A stretch of DNA of 64,000 nt from Symsagittifera roscoffensis (Eukaryota; Xenacoelomorpha; Acoela; Convolutidae): contig NC_087066.1 in NCBI RefSeq assembly GCF_963678635.1, forward strand, positions 124,001-188,000, in the 5' to 3' direction. The notes under the pieces are model-generated. The model was given only the letters and a program-made list of their open reading frames with translations, was not told where the DNA came from and did no database searches. Position numbers and translations under genes: made by a program. This document shows, piece after piece, positions 1 through 10,260 of this stretch. Within the stretch, counting starts at the first letter, position 1, and each line of letters begins with the position of its first letter.

Positions 1-210
1 CGTGACTTTTACAAATTTGCTGTTCGATAGTGGAGTTTGCCCTCCTTTAAGAATACAAATGCACTGTCCTTGAAAAGAAATCACAAGTCAAACCGCGAAA
101 CATCAAAATTGAGCGTAAACAAATCTTAGTAATTTTTCCTGAAAAAAAATCGCCAAGACCTATATAAGAGTATTCACTATGTTCGTTACTCTTAAAACCG
201 ACACTTACAG
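1..210 (+). repeat. Dispersed repeat family R1, partial copy
   Basis: The end of a repeat seen again at 2,180-2,535, 20,140-20,530, 35,335-35,815 and 39,220-39,700, with a weak copy at 55,750-56,000. Shared landmarks are the words TCAAACCGCGAAA, CCTATATAAGAGT and a closing GTTC..TTACTCTTA. It is noncoding. No terminal inverted repeats or clear target duplication were found, so the class is unknown. Confidence 0.7.
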
Positions 211-304
211 GTATCATCGTAGAATCAATATAGTAGTTCGCTTAGCCAGAAAAAATTTGTACACTGCATGGTAAAGAAATGAGTTAAATTTAAAAAGAAC
301 TTAC

Positions 305-670
305 AGCTATATCGATGTTGAGCAGCTTGCCGAGCATTTCGACTTCGAATTTGAGGTTAAGTTTGAGAGAAGGGTCCTTGTGGATCTCACAGAGGATGCT
401 GAGTATAGCCATGGTCCATGGGTTGGGTGGCTGGAACACTACACTCTTGGCGGCACTCTCCATCACCTTAGCCACAAATGGAATCACAATCGTCATCTCG
501 TTGCCGGCCCTGACAAACGCTTCCAGCAGTAGACTGCGCAGGTCCAGACTCCTCTGCAGAATGGGTTTGTCCTTAGCGAGGGTGATAATTCCGAGCCACT
601 TGCCCAAGTTCTTTAGTAGCGCCCGGTCAGAGAAATTGTGCATGACCACCTTTTCCGAAGTCAGTAGCAC
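305..670 (-). CDS. CNOT1: CNOT1 exon, MIF4G domain
   Basis: Residues 1240-1361, 122 codons, phase 0 at both ends (tctttag|GTGCTA and ATAGCT|GTAAGT). [32 protein letters not shown] and [16 protein letters not shown] are nearly identical to human CNOT1. It ends at NIDIA, the counterpart of LALDI just before the linker to the CAF40-binding module. The next exon is beyond the left edge. Confidence 0.98.
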
Positions 671-833
671 CTAAAGAAACCTCAACTACAGTCAATCGTC
701 TCCTCTTTTCTAGTTTAACATTTGCTCACTGTGTTCACTTGCTCTGAAACTCTCTCTGGTGTGTGGGCCAATAATTACCTTCAGTAGAAATTCAGAGGAG
801 AATAAGGTGAATTGACGGACAGGTTAATTGTAC

Positions 834-1016
834 CTTGATGTTTCGGATGGTCTCTGTGAGGACCATTTGGGAGAAAGATTTGACGTCGAAGCAGTCAAGG
901 AAGGAGGCGTAGAGGGCGTGGAAGTTGGTCTCCATCGTTATCCTGCTGACCACGAGGTAGCGCGACAGCCACGGGTAGAATTTGTCATTCGTCACAACTC
1001 CACGCAGCTCTTCAAC
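834..1016 (-). CDS. CNOT1: CNOT1 exon, MIF4G domain
   Basis: Residues 1179-1239, 61 codons, phase 0 at both ends (tattag|GTTGAA and ATCAAG|GTACAA). VEELR, FYPWLSRYLVVSRITMETNFH and TETIRNIK match the human VEELK, [21 protein letters not shown] and NETYRNIK motifs. In human CNOT1 this domain holds the CNOT7/CNOT8 deadenylase subunit. Confidence 0.96.
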
Positions 1017-1240
1017 CTAATACACATCACTCCATTACTGACATAGACACTTACAATCGTGCTCTTACACAGCTTTTTAACTCTCCCAGACTTGAATTTT
1101 GGTTTTGAAACCTTAAACGCTACTTTAAAACACAGAGGTGAAGCTGAGCTTTGCAAACATTTGCCACAAACGACCAAAAAGCAGCTCTATCAAGTGAAAT
1201 AATAAAAATTTGAAATAAGTCTCCAATTAGCAAAAACTCG

Positions 1241-1306
1241 GCTGTGTAGGATTCGAATCTGCGACCAAGCAAATTCGAGTATCACGCACTAACCACTCAG
1301 CTATGG
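1241..1306 (-). repeat. tRNA-derived SINE head or tRNA relic
   Basis: On the minus strand, TAGCTGAGTGGTTAGTGC resembles an internal box A and GATTCGAATCC a box B, about 36 bp apart. The TΨC stem pairs poorly (GCAGA against CCTAC) and no good anticodon stem forms. It is a SINE promoter region or a decayed tRNA, not a working tRNA gene. Confidence 0.55.
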
Positions 1307-1319
1307 AAGCATACATTAC

Positions 1320-2179
1320 TTGATACATCGAATAGTAAAATTTCCGAAATCGAGCTTTTTATCATTGTACTGCTATTCGGCTCATTTATGAATTAAAAAT
1401 GCATCAACTGTTTTAACTTTTTATTAATCAAGTGTCAAAGCACATATTTCATTATACTGCTACATCAACAACAGATTCAAAAGTGTCACAAAAATGCAAA
1501 AATGAGAACTTTTATTTGCGACTTCGGTAGGAAAAACAAAAGAAGGTTCGTACTAATACACTTTGCTTCGCGAGTGTAAAAATCCGGACAAAACGATGAA
1601 AATTTTTAACGCGTTTTTATCAAGTTAGCTTGTATTTGAACAACAAATGACGAAGAAAAGAATTTTTCGAATTTAAACGAAACGAATACAAAACAATGTT
1701 TATGCCTAATTTGAGCCCAAAAACAAGTCCTTTTCGGTTTTTTGAAGTAACTCTATTGTCAAAAACTAAGAACACCAAAACTAAGTCAACTGCAGATCTC
1801 CTGAAAATTTGATAACCTAAATCTGGAGCAAAGTTTTCCTCAGGTCACCGTTGTAGGGCCTTTAACTGAAATATTAATCTTATCTATATGCCAAAAACTT
1901 TACATAATTCATGTATACCAGTATGCCGATGACACATAACTGCAACCCAAAAAAGCTGGAGATTTTAGAAACTAACTATTTCCAAATTCTAAAATCCGCC
2001 AAAATAATGGCACCGGCTCACGTCTCCTGCCTGGATAGTGATTGAGCAAACCAAATTCTTACGTATTTATTTCCTAGTTACATCAGGATAAAAATTTTAA
2101 CATGGTCATTTCATTTACAAAACCATTTTCATGAAGTAAAACTGCAAAATATTTGAAAATAGTTTTTAAATAAAAAACT
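1320..2179. other. CNOT1 intron sequence, nothing recognised
   Basis: AT-rich intron sequence without an open frame of note. A stretch at 1,515-1,580 (TTTGCGACTTCGGT ... CACTTTGCTTCG) is a diverged member of a short dispersed repeat also seen near 30,985, 35,910, 39,795 and 43,165. Confidence 0.5.
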
Positions 2180-2535
2180 CAGCCAATCGAAGATTGGAAA
2201 AGACTAATGAATGCAAATAAAAAAAAATCACTGACTTTCTTGAAAAAATTTCACATTTCAAATTTCAAAGGAAAAGTAAATGCCCTTTAAGCTCTTTGAA
2301 TTTCTAGAACAATTTATGATTGGCCCTTTTTTGATAAAATTAACCCAACTGGATCAATAGGTAAGTTTTTTTTTCCATTGGAAATCTAAAATATATAGCC
2401 AATCGAATATTGGAAAAGATTAATGGAATAGTATGAATGCACATCTAATTATAAGAGCACTTTAAGATTTTTTCCTGAAAAAAAAACAGCAAGAACCATA
2501 TAAGTGTCTTCACTTTGTTCAATACTCTAAAAAAT
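2180..2535 (+). repeat. Dispersed repeat family R1, copy
   Basis: It contains AGCCAATCGAAGATTGGAAAAG twice in diverged form (near 2,183 and 2,397), TGGATCAATAGGTAAG, and the ATATAAGTGTCTTCAC terminal motif shared with the copy at 1-210 and those in the 3.9-kb duplication. A short hypothetical frame follows at 2,539-2,730 with no recognisable domain. Confidence 0.6.
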
Positions 2536-2734
2536 TGAATGGTATTTAGTAAAAAGACTTTTTTAATGATCAAAAGAAAGTACATTTATTTATGCAAAGA
2601 TTTGATCAGCATTTGGCTGGATAATTTTAGCGAAACTTTGGTTGAATACAAAAAATCAAAATCACTTCTTGGTTCGTTCATAAAACAGCACATTTACAAG
2701 CATGTTTGGTCGTCATATGTAACCTCTTAAAGGC

Positions 2735-2810
2735 CCTCGTTACACTATATAATTGGCTCTATGTGACGCGGGGGGGGGGGGGGGTGGAAGTAGGAAGAGC
2801 CAAACAATCG
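2735..2810 (+). repeat. Decayed MITE end with G-run
   Basis: Half of a GGCTCTTTTTCC-type MITE: CCTCGTTACACTATATAAT, a run of 16 G at about 2,770-2,785, then GGAAGAGCCA, the diverged terminal repeat. The G-run length may be unreliable in the assembly. Confidence 0.45.
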
Positions 2811-3640
2811 AAGTGATTTCATACACAAGTGCATTCATACAAAAACGCAGCATAAGATTTACGAGAAAACTATACACAAATAAACAAAGCAAATGCTATT
2901 TCACTGCGCATGCTTGACTGCTCTATCTAAACTACTTACTGGGGCTATACTTCCTTGTACCATAAACACTTTGCATCATAAAAAAACTGCACCATAAACA
3001 CTGCTCAGACTCTGTACTGCAAATCACACATTGCGGTACAATAAAGCGAATGAAAAAAAAGACAAGTAAAAACAGAATTCTGAAAACTGTTGGAAAAAAT
3101 TAATTGAAAAAATAAATAGATGAAAGTTGAAAATTTACCGCAACGAAAATTATCAAACAAAACTGTTGTCATAAGAAATTCAAAAAATTTAGTGTTTGCG
3201 ACCCATCCAATTGAAAGCATAATCCCAAACGGATATTTTTTGCCCTCGAGAAAACGCAAAAATATCCACGTCGATATAACATAAACTGAAACTGTTTGAA
3301 TATTTAAAACAGAACAAAAAAACTCAAATATCAGACATGGTAAATTTAAAATTTTGTGAAATTCAAACGGAAAATGAGTTTAAAAGAACGGAAAATGAAC
3401 CGAAAGAAACTAGGACGAAAACCACAAACCCGGAAAAAAATTAAGAAATTGTTTGCCAAGATACCAAGATAATTACAACTGAAACAGGATTTAACTAATT
3501 ACTACTTAAATGATAGCACTTTTAAATTAATTTGAAAGATGAAGGATCCTGAAGAAGTGAAAATTTTGTGGATAGAGTTGTTTACGGGAAAAATTCTAGT
3601 AACCGATAGTAATACCCTTGTTTATCGCAAGGGTAAGCAA
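2811..3640. other. CNOT1 intron 14 sequence, nothing recognised
   Basis: AT-rich intron sequence. Open frames at 3,005-3,259 (-) and 3,539-3,736 (+) show no domain, motif or splice context that would support a gene. Confidence 0.4.
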
Positions 3641-3643
3641 TTT

Positions 3644-3844
3644 GGCTCTCTTTCCTTTTCCCCCACCTGCAAATTTTTTAGATTAATTTTTCTGTTCACA
3701 TTGTCAGATTGTTATCAAATTCGGCATACGGACTAATTAGGTTATGATAAACATTCGGTCTTCATATTCAACCTTGTAAAACCACTCGTTACACCATGAA
3801 GTCGATACTTATGTGAGGTGGGGGGTTGGAGGGAAAAAGAGCCG
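3644..3844 (+). mobile_element. MITE, GGCTCT-terminal family, copy 1
   Basis: Begins GGCTCTCTTTCC and ends GGGAAAAAGAGCC, imperfect terminal inverted repeats. It is flanked by GCAATTT on both sides, with one extra G at the right. The interior has a C-rich left and G-rich right flank and the word AACCACTCGTTACACCATGA, shared with the other copies. No coding capacity. Confidence 0.75.
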
Positions 3845-3986
3845 GCAATTTTTGTCTTCCTCGTTTGATTGCTTTCCTCTCCACATTCAAACTTCAGTCA
3901 TGTGTAATTTGCATAGTGAACTAACAAACTATTTTGAATACAGTTGTTCTTTATATATCACACCATAAAATCGAGCATTCAGCCAT

Positions 3987-4197
3987 GGGCTCTTTTCCAG
4001 TCCCCCCCCCCTTTCAAATTCAAAACTGAAAAGTCTATTTAACGTTGTCATAATGCAATGAAATTTGGCGTGGTGAACAAATCGACAATTCTGAACAGAT
4101 TTGTTCTTTACAGCGTAACATCACGCAATTAGCCGTAATAACACGTAAAACAAACATAAAACTCGGTATTTTGAAAGGGGGGACTGGAAAAGAGCCC
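3987..4197 (+). mobile_element. MITE, GGGCTCTTTTCC-terminal family, subfamily 2
   Basis: 211 bp with terminal inverted repeats GGGCTCTTTTCCAGTCCCCC and its complement, extending about 28 bp with a length difference in the C/G run. A perfect 6-bp direct repeat AGCCAT lies at 3,981-3,986 and 4,198-4,203. The interior differs from the other three copies, so only the ends are shared. Confidence 0.8.
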
Positions 4198-4203
4198 AGC
4201 CAT

Positions 4204-4630
4204 GATATAACAATGACAACTAAAATTTGGAAAAACTAAAATGTGGGTAAAAAAATAAAATAGCTGTCATTTTTTGTTTTTGGTCAGTTCAAATTGAGAA
4301 AATGAATTCTAAGTTCAATTCATTTTGTCCGGATAATTTAATTCAGCACTGTTGTTTAACAATGCCATAATTCAAAAAAAGTCCGTTTTGTCCGAATAAT
4401 TTAAATTAGCGTTATAATTTATTTTAACGTTGTCATGATTTAATAAAAAGAAATGGAGGCAAACAAACTGATTTTTGTGAACAGATTTGATTTTAATGCT
4501 TCAAATTGTAACATTGTAGCGATTAGGAAGTGGAAACGAGCCTCTCGCACTTTGAGAGAGACAAAACACGTGTTTGTATTCTAGACGACTATTCACAGAG
4601 ACATGTATGATAAATGTTAGTTTGACTAGC
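4204..4630. other. CNOT1 intron 14 sequence, nothing recognised
   Basis: AT-rich. It contains two diverged copies of a segment around TTTTGTCCGGATAATTTA (4,325 and 4,390), suggesting a short local duplication. It adjoins the GC donor of exon 14. Confidence 0.4.
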
Positions 4631-4891
4631 CTTAGCTGGCACGTTGCTCTGTGAGATGTTGTTGAAGACGAAGGCCACCTTCTCCTGCAGCTGTTTGCTC
4701 GGCTCCTCCATCTCCACACTGTCTGCATTAGCCACCAGAATGTCAATGTTCGCTGCAGAGGACGCCAGAGAGGGCCCAGCAGAACCCCCACCGGACACAG
4801 CCACCGAACCAGTGCCGGTGCCAGATGCAGATCTACTGGAGACAATACTTCCCTCCGGGTGTACAGCAACAGCCGCCGCCGCCGCCGCCAT
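4631..4891 (-). CDS. CNOT1: CNOT1 exon, Ala/Gly/Ser-rich linker and start of MIF4G domain
   Basis: Residues 1092-1178, 87 codons. The acceptor is gtattag|ATGGCG (phase 0). It begins with an Ala run encoded by GCG/GCC repeats and a Ser/Gly linker, then ANIDILVANAD and EKVAFVFNNISQSNV. These match the human TNIDTLLVATD and EKIAFIFNNLSQSNM that open the CAF1-binding MIF4G domain. The only donor that keeps length and phase is CTAAG|GCTAGT, a GC donor. The internal ATG after the acceptor is not taken as a translation start. Confidence 0.93.
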
Positions 4892-4995
4892 CTAATACAA
4901 ACACAAAATAAACTGATGATACTTTTCAAAAACACGTTCGATATGAGTGCGAAAGAGGATGGCTGCTAAGGATGTGGGCGAGAGCGTTGACTTAC

Positions 4996-5069
4996 GACAG
5001 GGTGGTGAGAACGATGGGCGAGCTGCTGTTCCAGCGCCCGGCGAACGCACAGCTGCAGTTTGGGCCAGG
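4996..5069 (-). pseudogene. Out-of-place CNOT1-like exon (start of CAF40-binding module)
   Basis: Read on the minus strand, WPKLQLCVRRALEQQL followed by HPVV resembles human HPQLKQCVRQAIERAV ... HPVV, a segment about 110 residues downstream of the last exon in this window. Here it lies upstream of the MIF4G exons. It has a strong donor (CTGTC|GTAAGT at 4,996/4,995) and two possible acceptors: ctgcag (exon 4,996-5,052, 57 nt, phase 0-0) or actag (exon up to 5,069). The 57-nt form would insert 19 residues in frame between exons 13 and 14, across a 104-bp intron. It may be a duplicated or displaced exon, an alternative exon, or chance similarity. Confidence 0.5.
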
Positions 5070-5751
5070 CTAGTTTGTATAGACTGCATTTCTCACATCG
5101 CCTCACGCCCCCCACTGCCGCACCCGAAGCAGCGTGCGCTATCTTGCTCCCCTTTTATCTCAACCACTTCCTCACAAAAACTGCCCGCCAAACCCAAACC
5201 TCCAAATTACAGATGAGTGAAGCCCGGTCTCAAAACTCTGCCAATACCCAATTATAAGTAGCAGGGTACCGGCAAAATAATAAGGAGTAGCAAGTAACTG
5301 GATGCTATAGCCAGTCTGATGTAATTAGAATAAAATGAGAAATTGACAAAACTATTCTCTGAATTTGAACAAGCTTGACTGTAACTGTCCAATAAACAAC
5401 TGTTTAGTTTGACTGTTGATCACTTCTGCAGATGACTTCAGCTTAGTCAGGTGACTTCCAAGTCTTCAACAGTGAGAGTGGAAAAATCACAACCACGTGC
5501 TATTTTACACTCACCGACTAGGAACATTAGTTTTTCCAATTCCAAGTAGAGTTAACAAACACAGTTACTAGAAAAATGGGCGTCAAAAGCAACACTTATT
5601 GCGGGGTTAGACTATTGCCCTTCCCCTCACAAAGCTGCAAATTTGGCTCTTTTCTAAACCCCTCCCGCCCACATTTCAAAAATCCTACTTTCTTAGTTGC
5701 TTTACGTGTTCCTGTAGCTAAACGCATGATGTTACGAAGTAAAGAATGGCG
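5070..5751. other. CNOT1 intron 13 sequence near exon-like fragment
   Basis: The first 100 bases are more G+C-rich than normal for these introns but show no further CNOT1 similarity in any frame I read. The remainder is AT-rich. Frames at 5,060-5,257 and 5,576-5,836 have no recognisable domain. Confidence 0.35.
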
Positions 5752-5760
5752 AACAAATTT

Positions 5761-5966
5761 GGGCTCTTTTTCCTTTTTCCCCCGCCCGCAAATTTTTCAA
5801 ATTGAAATTACTGTTCACTTTGTCCGATTGTCATGAAAATTGACATGCAGGCTGATTAGGCCATAACAAAAATATTTGGTCTTCATAATTAACTTTGTAA
5901 AACCACTCGTTAGACCATAAATTTCATGTTTGTGTGAGGTAAGGGGGGGGGGAGGAAAAAGAGCCC
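5761..5966 (+). mobile_element. MITE, GGGCTCTTTTTCC-terminal family, copy 2
   Basis: 206 bp. The outer 23 bases at each side, including the target duplication, are perfect inverted complements (5,752-5,774 and 5,953-5,975). AAATTT flanks both ends as a 6-bp direct repeat. The interior is collinear with the copy at 3,644. Confidence 0.85.
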
Positions 5967-6050
5967 AAATTTGTTTACAAGGTGAATGACATTGCAATGA
6001 GATGGGTCTAACCTAGACAGTGAACCGGAATTTTAGCAGACCGGTTTTCG

Positions 6051-6252
6051 GCTCTTTTTCCTTTTCCCCCCACCTGCAAATTTTTACACGTAAATTTGTT
6101 GACCACATTGTCCGATTGTTGTGAAAACATTCATACAGACTGACAAGGCCACGACAAACATATTTGGTTTTCATACTCAACCTCGTAAAACCACTCGTTA
6201 CACTAATATTTTGAACCTCGTGTGAGGTGGGGGGTAAAAGGAAAAAGAACCC
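6051..6252 (+). mobile_element. MITE, GGCTCTTTTTCC-terminal family, copy 3
   Basis: Starts GGCTCTTTTTCCTTTTCCCC and ends GGAAAAAGAACC, flanked by GGTTTTC at left and right as a direct repeat of about 7 bp. The interior is collinear with copies 1 and 2 (CTCGTAAAACCACTCGTTAC). Confidence 0.8.
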
Positions 6253-6421
6253 GGTTTTCTAGCATGCCAATCTTTTAGCAGACTCAGAACAATTAGCAAG
6301 TCAGAACGCTAATTTCAAACACGGCATTGGCGATTCGTGACCGCTTGCTCCGCTGCGAACATGCCACACGAATGTTTTTGTGCTCGTTTTTTTTGCCGAC
6401 TTATATTTCTGAAGTTCAGTT

Positions 6422-6480
6422 TTGGCTCTTCTACCCAACCCCCCCCCCCCCCCCCCGACACCTCACAAAGGTCAGTTTAT
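6422..6480 (-). mobile_element. Partial MITE next to the Ty3 LTR
   Basis: The end of the same MITE in inverted orientation: GGCTCTTCTACCC, an 18-base C-run, then CACCTCACAAAG. The homologous interior (TAACGAGTGGTTTTA ... TTATGAAG) continues inside the region repeated at both ends of the Ty3 element. The LTR therefore either carries MITE sequence or was inserted in it. Confidence 0.6.
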
Positions 6481-6760
6481 TGGTCTAACGAGTGGTTTTA
6501 GAAGGTTGATTATGAAGGGTCATCCGGTACGGATATATAAACTCAGCATCACTGATGCATGTTTGTTTGGTTAACGTAATTATATATTGTTTGGTCAGTT
6601 GACCTTGTACGGCTGTACGCCGAAGTGAGAAAATGAGCAATAGCTCAGACACTAATTTATGTTTCGTATAAACAATTGTTTTATCGAGCTCGCATCAAAG
6701 ATAACGTTTACCAATCCGTTCGGATTTGATATACTCACGTCCATACCTAGAAGAATGACA
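6473..6760 (+). repeat. Ty3/gypsy 5' LTR
   Basis: It ends ..AATGACA immediately before TGGCGCAGTC. It matches 11,304-11,592 with scattered substitutions and small indels. The 5' edge is uncertain: TG candidates are 6,481 and 6,513. The first 40 bases resemble the interior of the local MITE family. Confidence 0.75.
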
Positions 6761-6765
6761 TGGCG

Positions 6766-6900
6766 CAGTCAGCAGGATTTTCAAAAAACCCGCGCAATAT
6801 CAGCCGATTTTGCGAGAAAGCCTCAGCCGAACAACCACTGGAGTGGTCGAAATGATCAGCAATATTCGAAATGGCAGTATTTGCGAAGGACAGGATTGAA
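6766..6900 (+). pseudogene. Ty3/gypsy gag, 5' fragment
   Basis: Short frame after the primer binding site, with the pattern of a gag start followed by W and FE-type residues, interrupted by stops. The same segment is better kept at 11,598-11,736, where it reads PPLEWSKWTAIFEMAVFAK. Confidence 0.6.
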
Positions 6901-7129
6901 GTAAGAAATCTACTAAGAAACAAACCACCGTAAGTCAAGCCCACAGAACCTATCTATGAAATCGAGATAACTGGAAATTCGCAACCGCCGACTTCGGTAG
7001 CACAATGTCGTTCCCAAACGAAAAAACTGCTCGGCGACTACAGGAAAAGGACAAGTCAACATTATTTAAATAAATCCCACCGGGAGACACTGCTCGGAAT
7101 TGGGCATGTTACAACGGCGAAACAAAAAT

Positions 7130-8100
7130 TCCCAAAGGAAGATTAATTCTAACGACCAAATCAGGAGGCTGGAAAATACAAGCCGCCCCGTTCATCATTG
7201 ATGATGACCAAAAAGCAAACATCATAGGCAGGAATATTTTTACCACAGATTGGAACAAAAATAGTCCAAGAAAAACGAAAACGAGGGGATGTGCTGAATA
7301 TAAGCGAACAAGAATCAAACCCTGAAATCAAAAAATGGGTTAAAGACAACTTTCCACAGTTATTCGTTCGTATTGGAAAGTCAAAAAAACAAGTGACGCG
7401 GACGCAATTTAGCAAAGACATTAGACCGATTCAGCAAAAAGGACGCCGTGTCACGGTTCATCTACAAGAACGGGTTGAGAAGGAACTCAACAAACTCATC
7501 GACCAAAAACACATAATAAAATCGGACAAATGCTCGGATCGACAATTTATCAGTCCAATCGTGATTATCGTAAAAAAAGGACAGACGGTCAAATTGACAT
7601 TAGACAGAAAAAGATAAACAAATTTATTCACAAAAATAAATATCAAATGGCCAATATTGATTTGCTGTTAGACACAAAACTTAAGTGTTGAAATCGAACA
7701 ACAAACAGTAGAACCTATTCTCAACACTAGATCTGCGATACGCATATTTACAAATCCCGTTGGACAAGTCAACGAGAACAAGGTAATTTCAATTTAATTG
7801 GTGGCAATGCCACCGGGACTTACCAATTTCCAACAGAATTTTACGGCCTACTGAACTTTAAAAACTATCGACCTAACCCTTACCAATTGCTCAAACACCT
7901 CTGCATACTTAGATGACATACTGATCGTAACGAAAGGATCAATCGATATACACAAACAAAAACTTCAAACAATTCTGGGAAAACTAGATGCGGAAAATCT
8001 TGCCATATCACTGGACAAATGTAGGTTTGCGTGTAGACAAGTTGAGTGGTTGGGGTACACCACAAACAGCGACGGCACTAAAACATTAATAAGAAAAACA
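7130..8100 (+). pseudogene. Ty3/gypsy protease end and reverse transcriptase
   Basis: A protease C-terminal piece (ANIIGRNIF near 7,215) precedes a 7,291-7,617 frame with KGRRVTVHLQERVEKEL and FISPIVIIVKK, the fingers part of a Ty3 reverse transcriptase. After frame breaks, LDLRYAYLQIPLD (about 7,725) and the catalytic YLDD box in AYLDDILIVTKG (about 7,905) are visible, followed by LGYTTNSDGTK. Catalytic motifs survive but the frame does not. Confidence 0.85.
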
Positions 8101-8345
8101 GATGCGATTGAAAATAATAACCACCAAAAACTTTTAAACAATTAAAAAGCTTTATGGGCTCCATACACCACCTCACCAGGTACACTCCGAATTTAGCAAA
8201 TAGCAGCAGCATTACGTCCACTTTTAAAAAATACAGAAAACAAATTAGCCAATTAATGGGAAACCAGAACACAATACAACATTTAAAAACGTCATAAAGT
8301 TCGTCTCTGAAATAACACAACAAAAAATTTGACCAAAGCCTAGAA

Positions 8346-9128
8346 ACACGTATAGTATGTGATGCTTCTTCCACTTCAGATTTAGGGGCGTCACTCGAAC
8401 AACATTCACAAGAAGGCTGGGTGGCGATAGCTTATGCATCACGGTTTCTAAATTCCCTTGAGGAAAAACATTCAGTTAATGAGCTAGAATTACTCGGGGT
8501 AGTTTGGGCCATTACATTTCAAATTTTATCTTTATGGAAACAATTCACCGTCATCACAGATCATCAAGCTTTGATCAACGCTTTAAACGCAAGTGAAAGA
8601 TCAAAAACCAGCCAAAGCAGACTAACTCGGTGGATTGACCGATTAATCCCAATCCATTTTGATATCAAACATTTGGCGGGTAACAAAATGGGGCTAATAG
8701 AATATATGTCACGAAATCCAGTTAGATTGGCAATACTCACAAGCGAGTACCATGAGAAATTTGCTGTAGCATCAATTAATGCATTTATAAACAATCTACA
8801 AATGATCGACAACGTCAGCTTCAATAGTTTAGCCAATGGGAAAACGGCACCGTGTCAGCTGATCAAAAAGCGCGCGGAAAATAAAAAGATAGCAATTAGT
8901 ACTTCAAACCCTCAATTGAGAGAACAACATTTCAAAAATTCGGGAAGCGGTCAATCGCAAACACTGAAACAAAATCAGTTCTGCTCGAATCAATCTGAAA
9001 CTCGTAAAACAATCAGCATTAAAAACACACTTTCAGTAAAAAGTTTTAACGTCGGAAAATTAAAACTACTTTTTCAATCAAATAAACGCAACACAGAAAA
9101 TGAGTCCAAGACACGACGTAAACCATTT
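8346..9128 (+). pseudogene. Ty3/gypsy RNase H domain
   Basis: Open frame with the RNase H acidic residues in context: CDASSTSDLGASLEQ, NELELLGVVWAI and TDHQALINAL, then AGNKMGLIEYMSRNP at the end of the domain. The next 140 codons or so are polar and Lys/Asn-rich with no domain I recognise. It is the longest intact frame of the element. Confidence 0.85.
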
Positions 9129-9760
9129 TAAAGGCGGATCTATTCCAGACGAAGTCAAAACATTTAAACCGCGTCGAAGAAAGGAGGAAAAATCGTCAAG
9201 CTGGCAGGGGACTTCTGACAGAGAGGAGAGTTTGTCGGACCCTCGGTGGCACAAACGACCATCTACCGCCAGGAAACAAAACAAACAGCCACCACGACTA
9301 CTTCATCACCGAAAAATACTGTCAAGGACGCAAGAGAGCCACCAGTAAAGAATTTTCCAAAGATAATATTCAACGAAGAAACGACAAAAATAGAAAAGTA
9401 AGAACGACACTAGCAGTGCAGTCCGAGGACTACAAAGCGTTTGCAGAAACACAAACTGATAAGACAGGGACACAACATCAGACAGAGATATCGGAACAAT
9501 GCGTGAGCAGGATCAATCACAACATTGCCAGCCATGAGGAATGTGCCCCAAACGAGGAACCGCCCACAATGACCAACACGCAACTAGAAGAGACAAGCCA
9601 TCATATCATAACTGAGGGGATAGTGGCCACAGTAACAAGCAACGATGACAGAAGCAGAGGAAGACACACCGCTGTTTCGTAAAAAAACTAGAAGATCCTG
9701 GGAATAAAACTCATCGCCGCAGCTACCAGAAAACTTGAAATCTAAGACCACTCATCAATT
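9129..9760 (+). other. Ty3/gypsy spacer between RNase H and integrase
   Basis: Two short frames (9,100-9,348 and 9,416-9,682) encode charged, Glu/Thr-rich sequence without motifs. They lie where a Ty3 pol polyprotein normally has only a short tether, so they may be an inserted or relaxed linker. Confidence 0.4.
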
Positions 9761-9789
9761 TTGTCAAAACGCGGGACTGGCACTCAATC

Positions 9790-10260
9790 ATGTCATCATA
9801 TGACCAGTACTGGTACAATGTACGAAACCGACTACATCTGCGCGAGGACTGTCTGCTCATCGACGAACGTATCGTCATTCCGACACAGCTGCGTCAAACA
9901 GTACTGGATAGCTTACACCGGACACATCCAGGATCGGCCGCCATGCTGCACTTATGTCAACATGTGTGGTTCCCAAACATACATCAGTCGATCGTCCAGA
10001 TGGCAAAAGCTGCAAGCATTGCACAGAGCAAGGTAAGATTCTCAAATCGATATTAGGGAAAACACTCAATCCAAATGGAATCTGTTTCAGAACCAAATGA
10101 AGAGATACAATTAGATTTTGCCGGACCCCTTCCAGATGAGCTAAATAAGGACTCTTACAATTTAGTTGCAATAGACAAATGGTCGAAACTCCCAGCGTCA
10201 AAAGTCGTTTCAAATACTACGGCAGACGTGAGCAGGAAAAACAAGTGGCAAGAAAAACAA
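9790..10260 (+). pseudogene. Ty3/gypsy integrase, N-terminal zinc region and start of core
   Basis: HRTHPGSAAMLHLCQHVWFPNI shows the HHCC-type zinc-binding layout. The Cys pair is read in the +1 frame near 10,009, which marks a single-base frameshift. IQLDFAGPL (about 10,105) carries the first Asp of the DDE triad, and AIDKWSKLP follows. The rest of the core, with the second Asp and the Glu, was not found. Confidence 0.8.

Noticed and set aside
1241-1306. Functional tRNA gene on the minus strand
   Set aside because: Box A and B are present but acceptor, anticodon and T stems do not pair.
4501-4935. 144-codon minus-strand frame over CNOT1 exon 14
   Set aside because: It is in a different frame from the exon, runs through both splice sites and encodes biased Arg/Leu/Trp-rich sequence.
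2770-6457. G- and C-runs as functional quadruplex elements
   Set aside because: Runs occur as parts of MITE copies, their lengths are unreliable, and nothing ties them to a promoter.
9761-10036. Plus-strand frame of 91 codons overlapping the integrase zinc region
   Set aside because: Out-of-frame with the recognisable integrase motifs.
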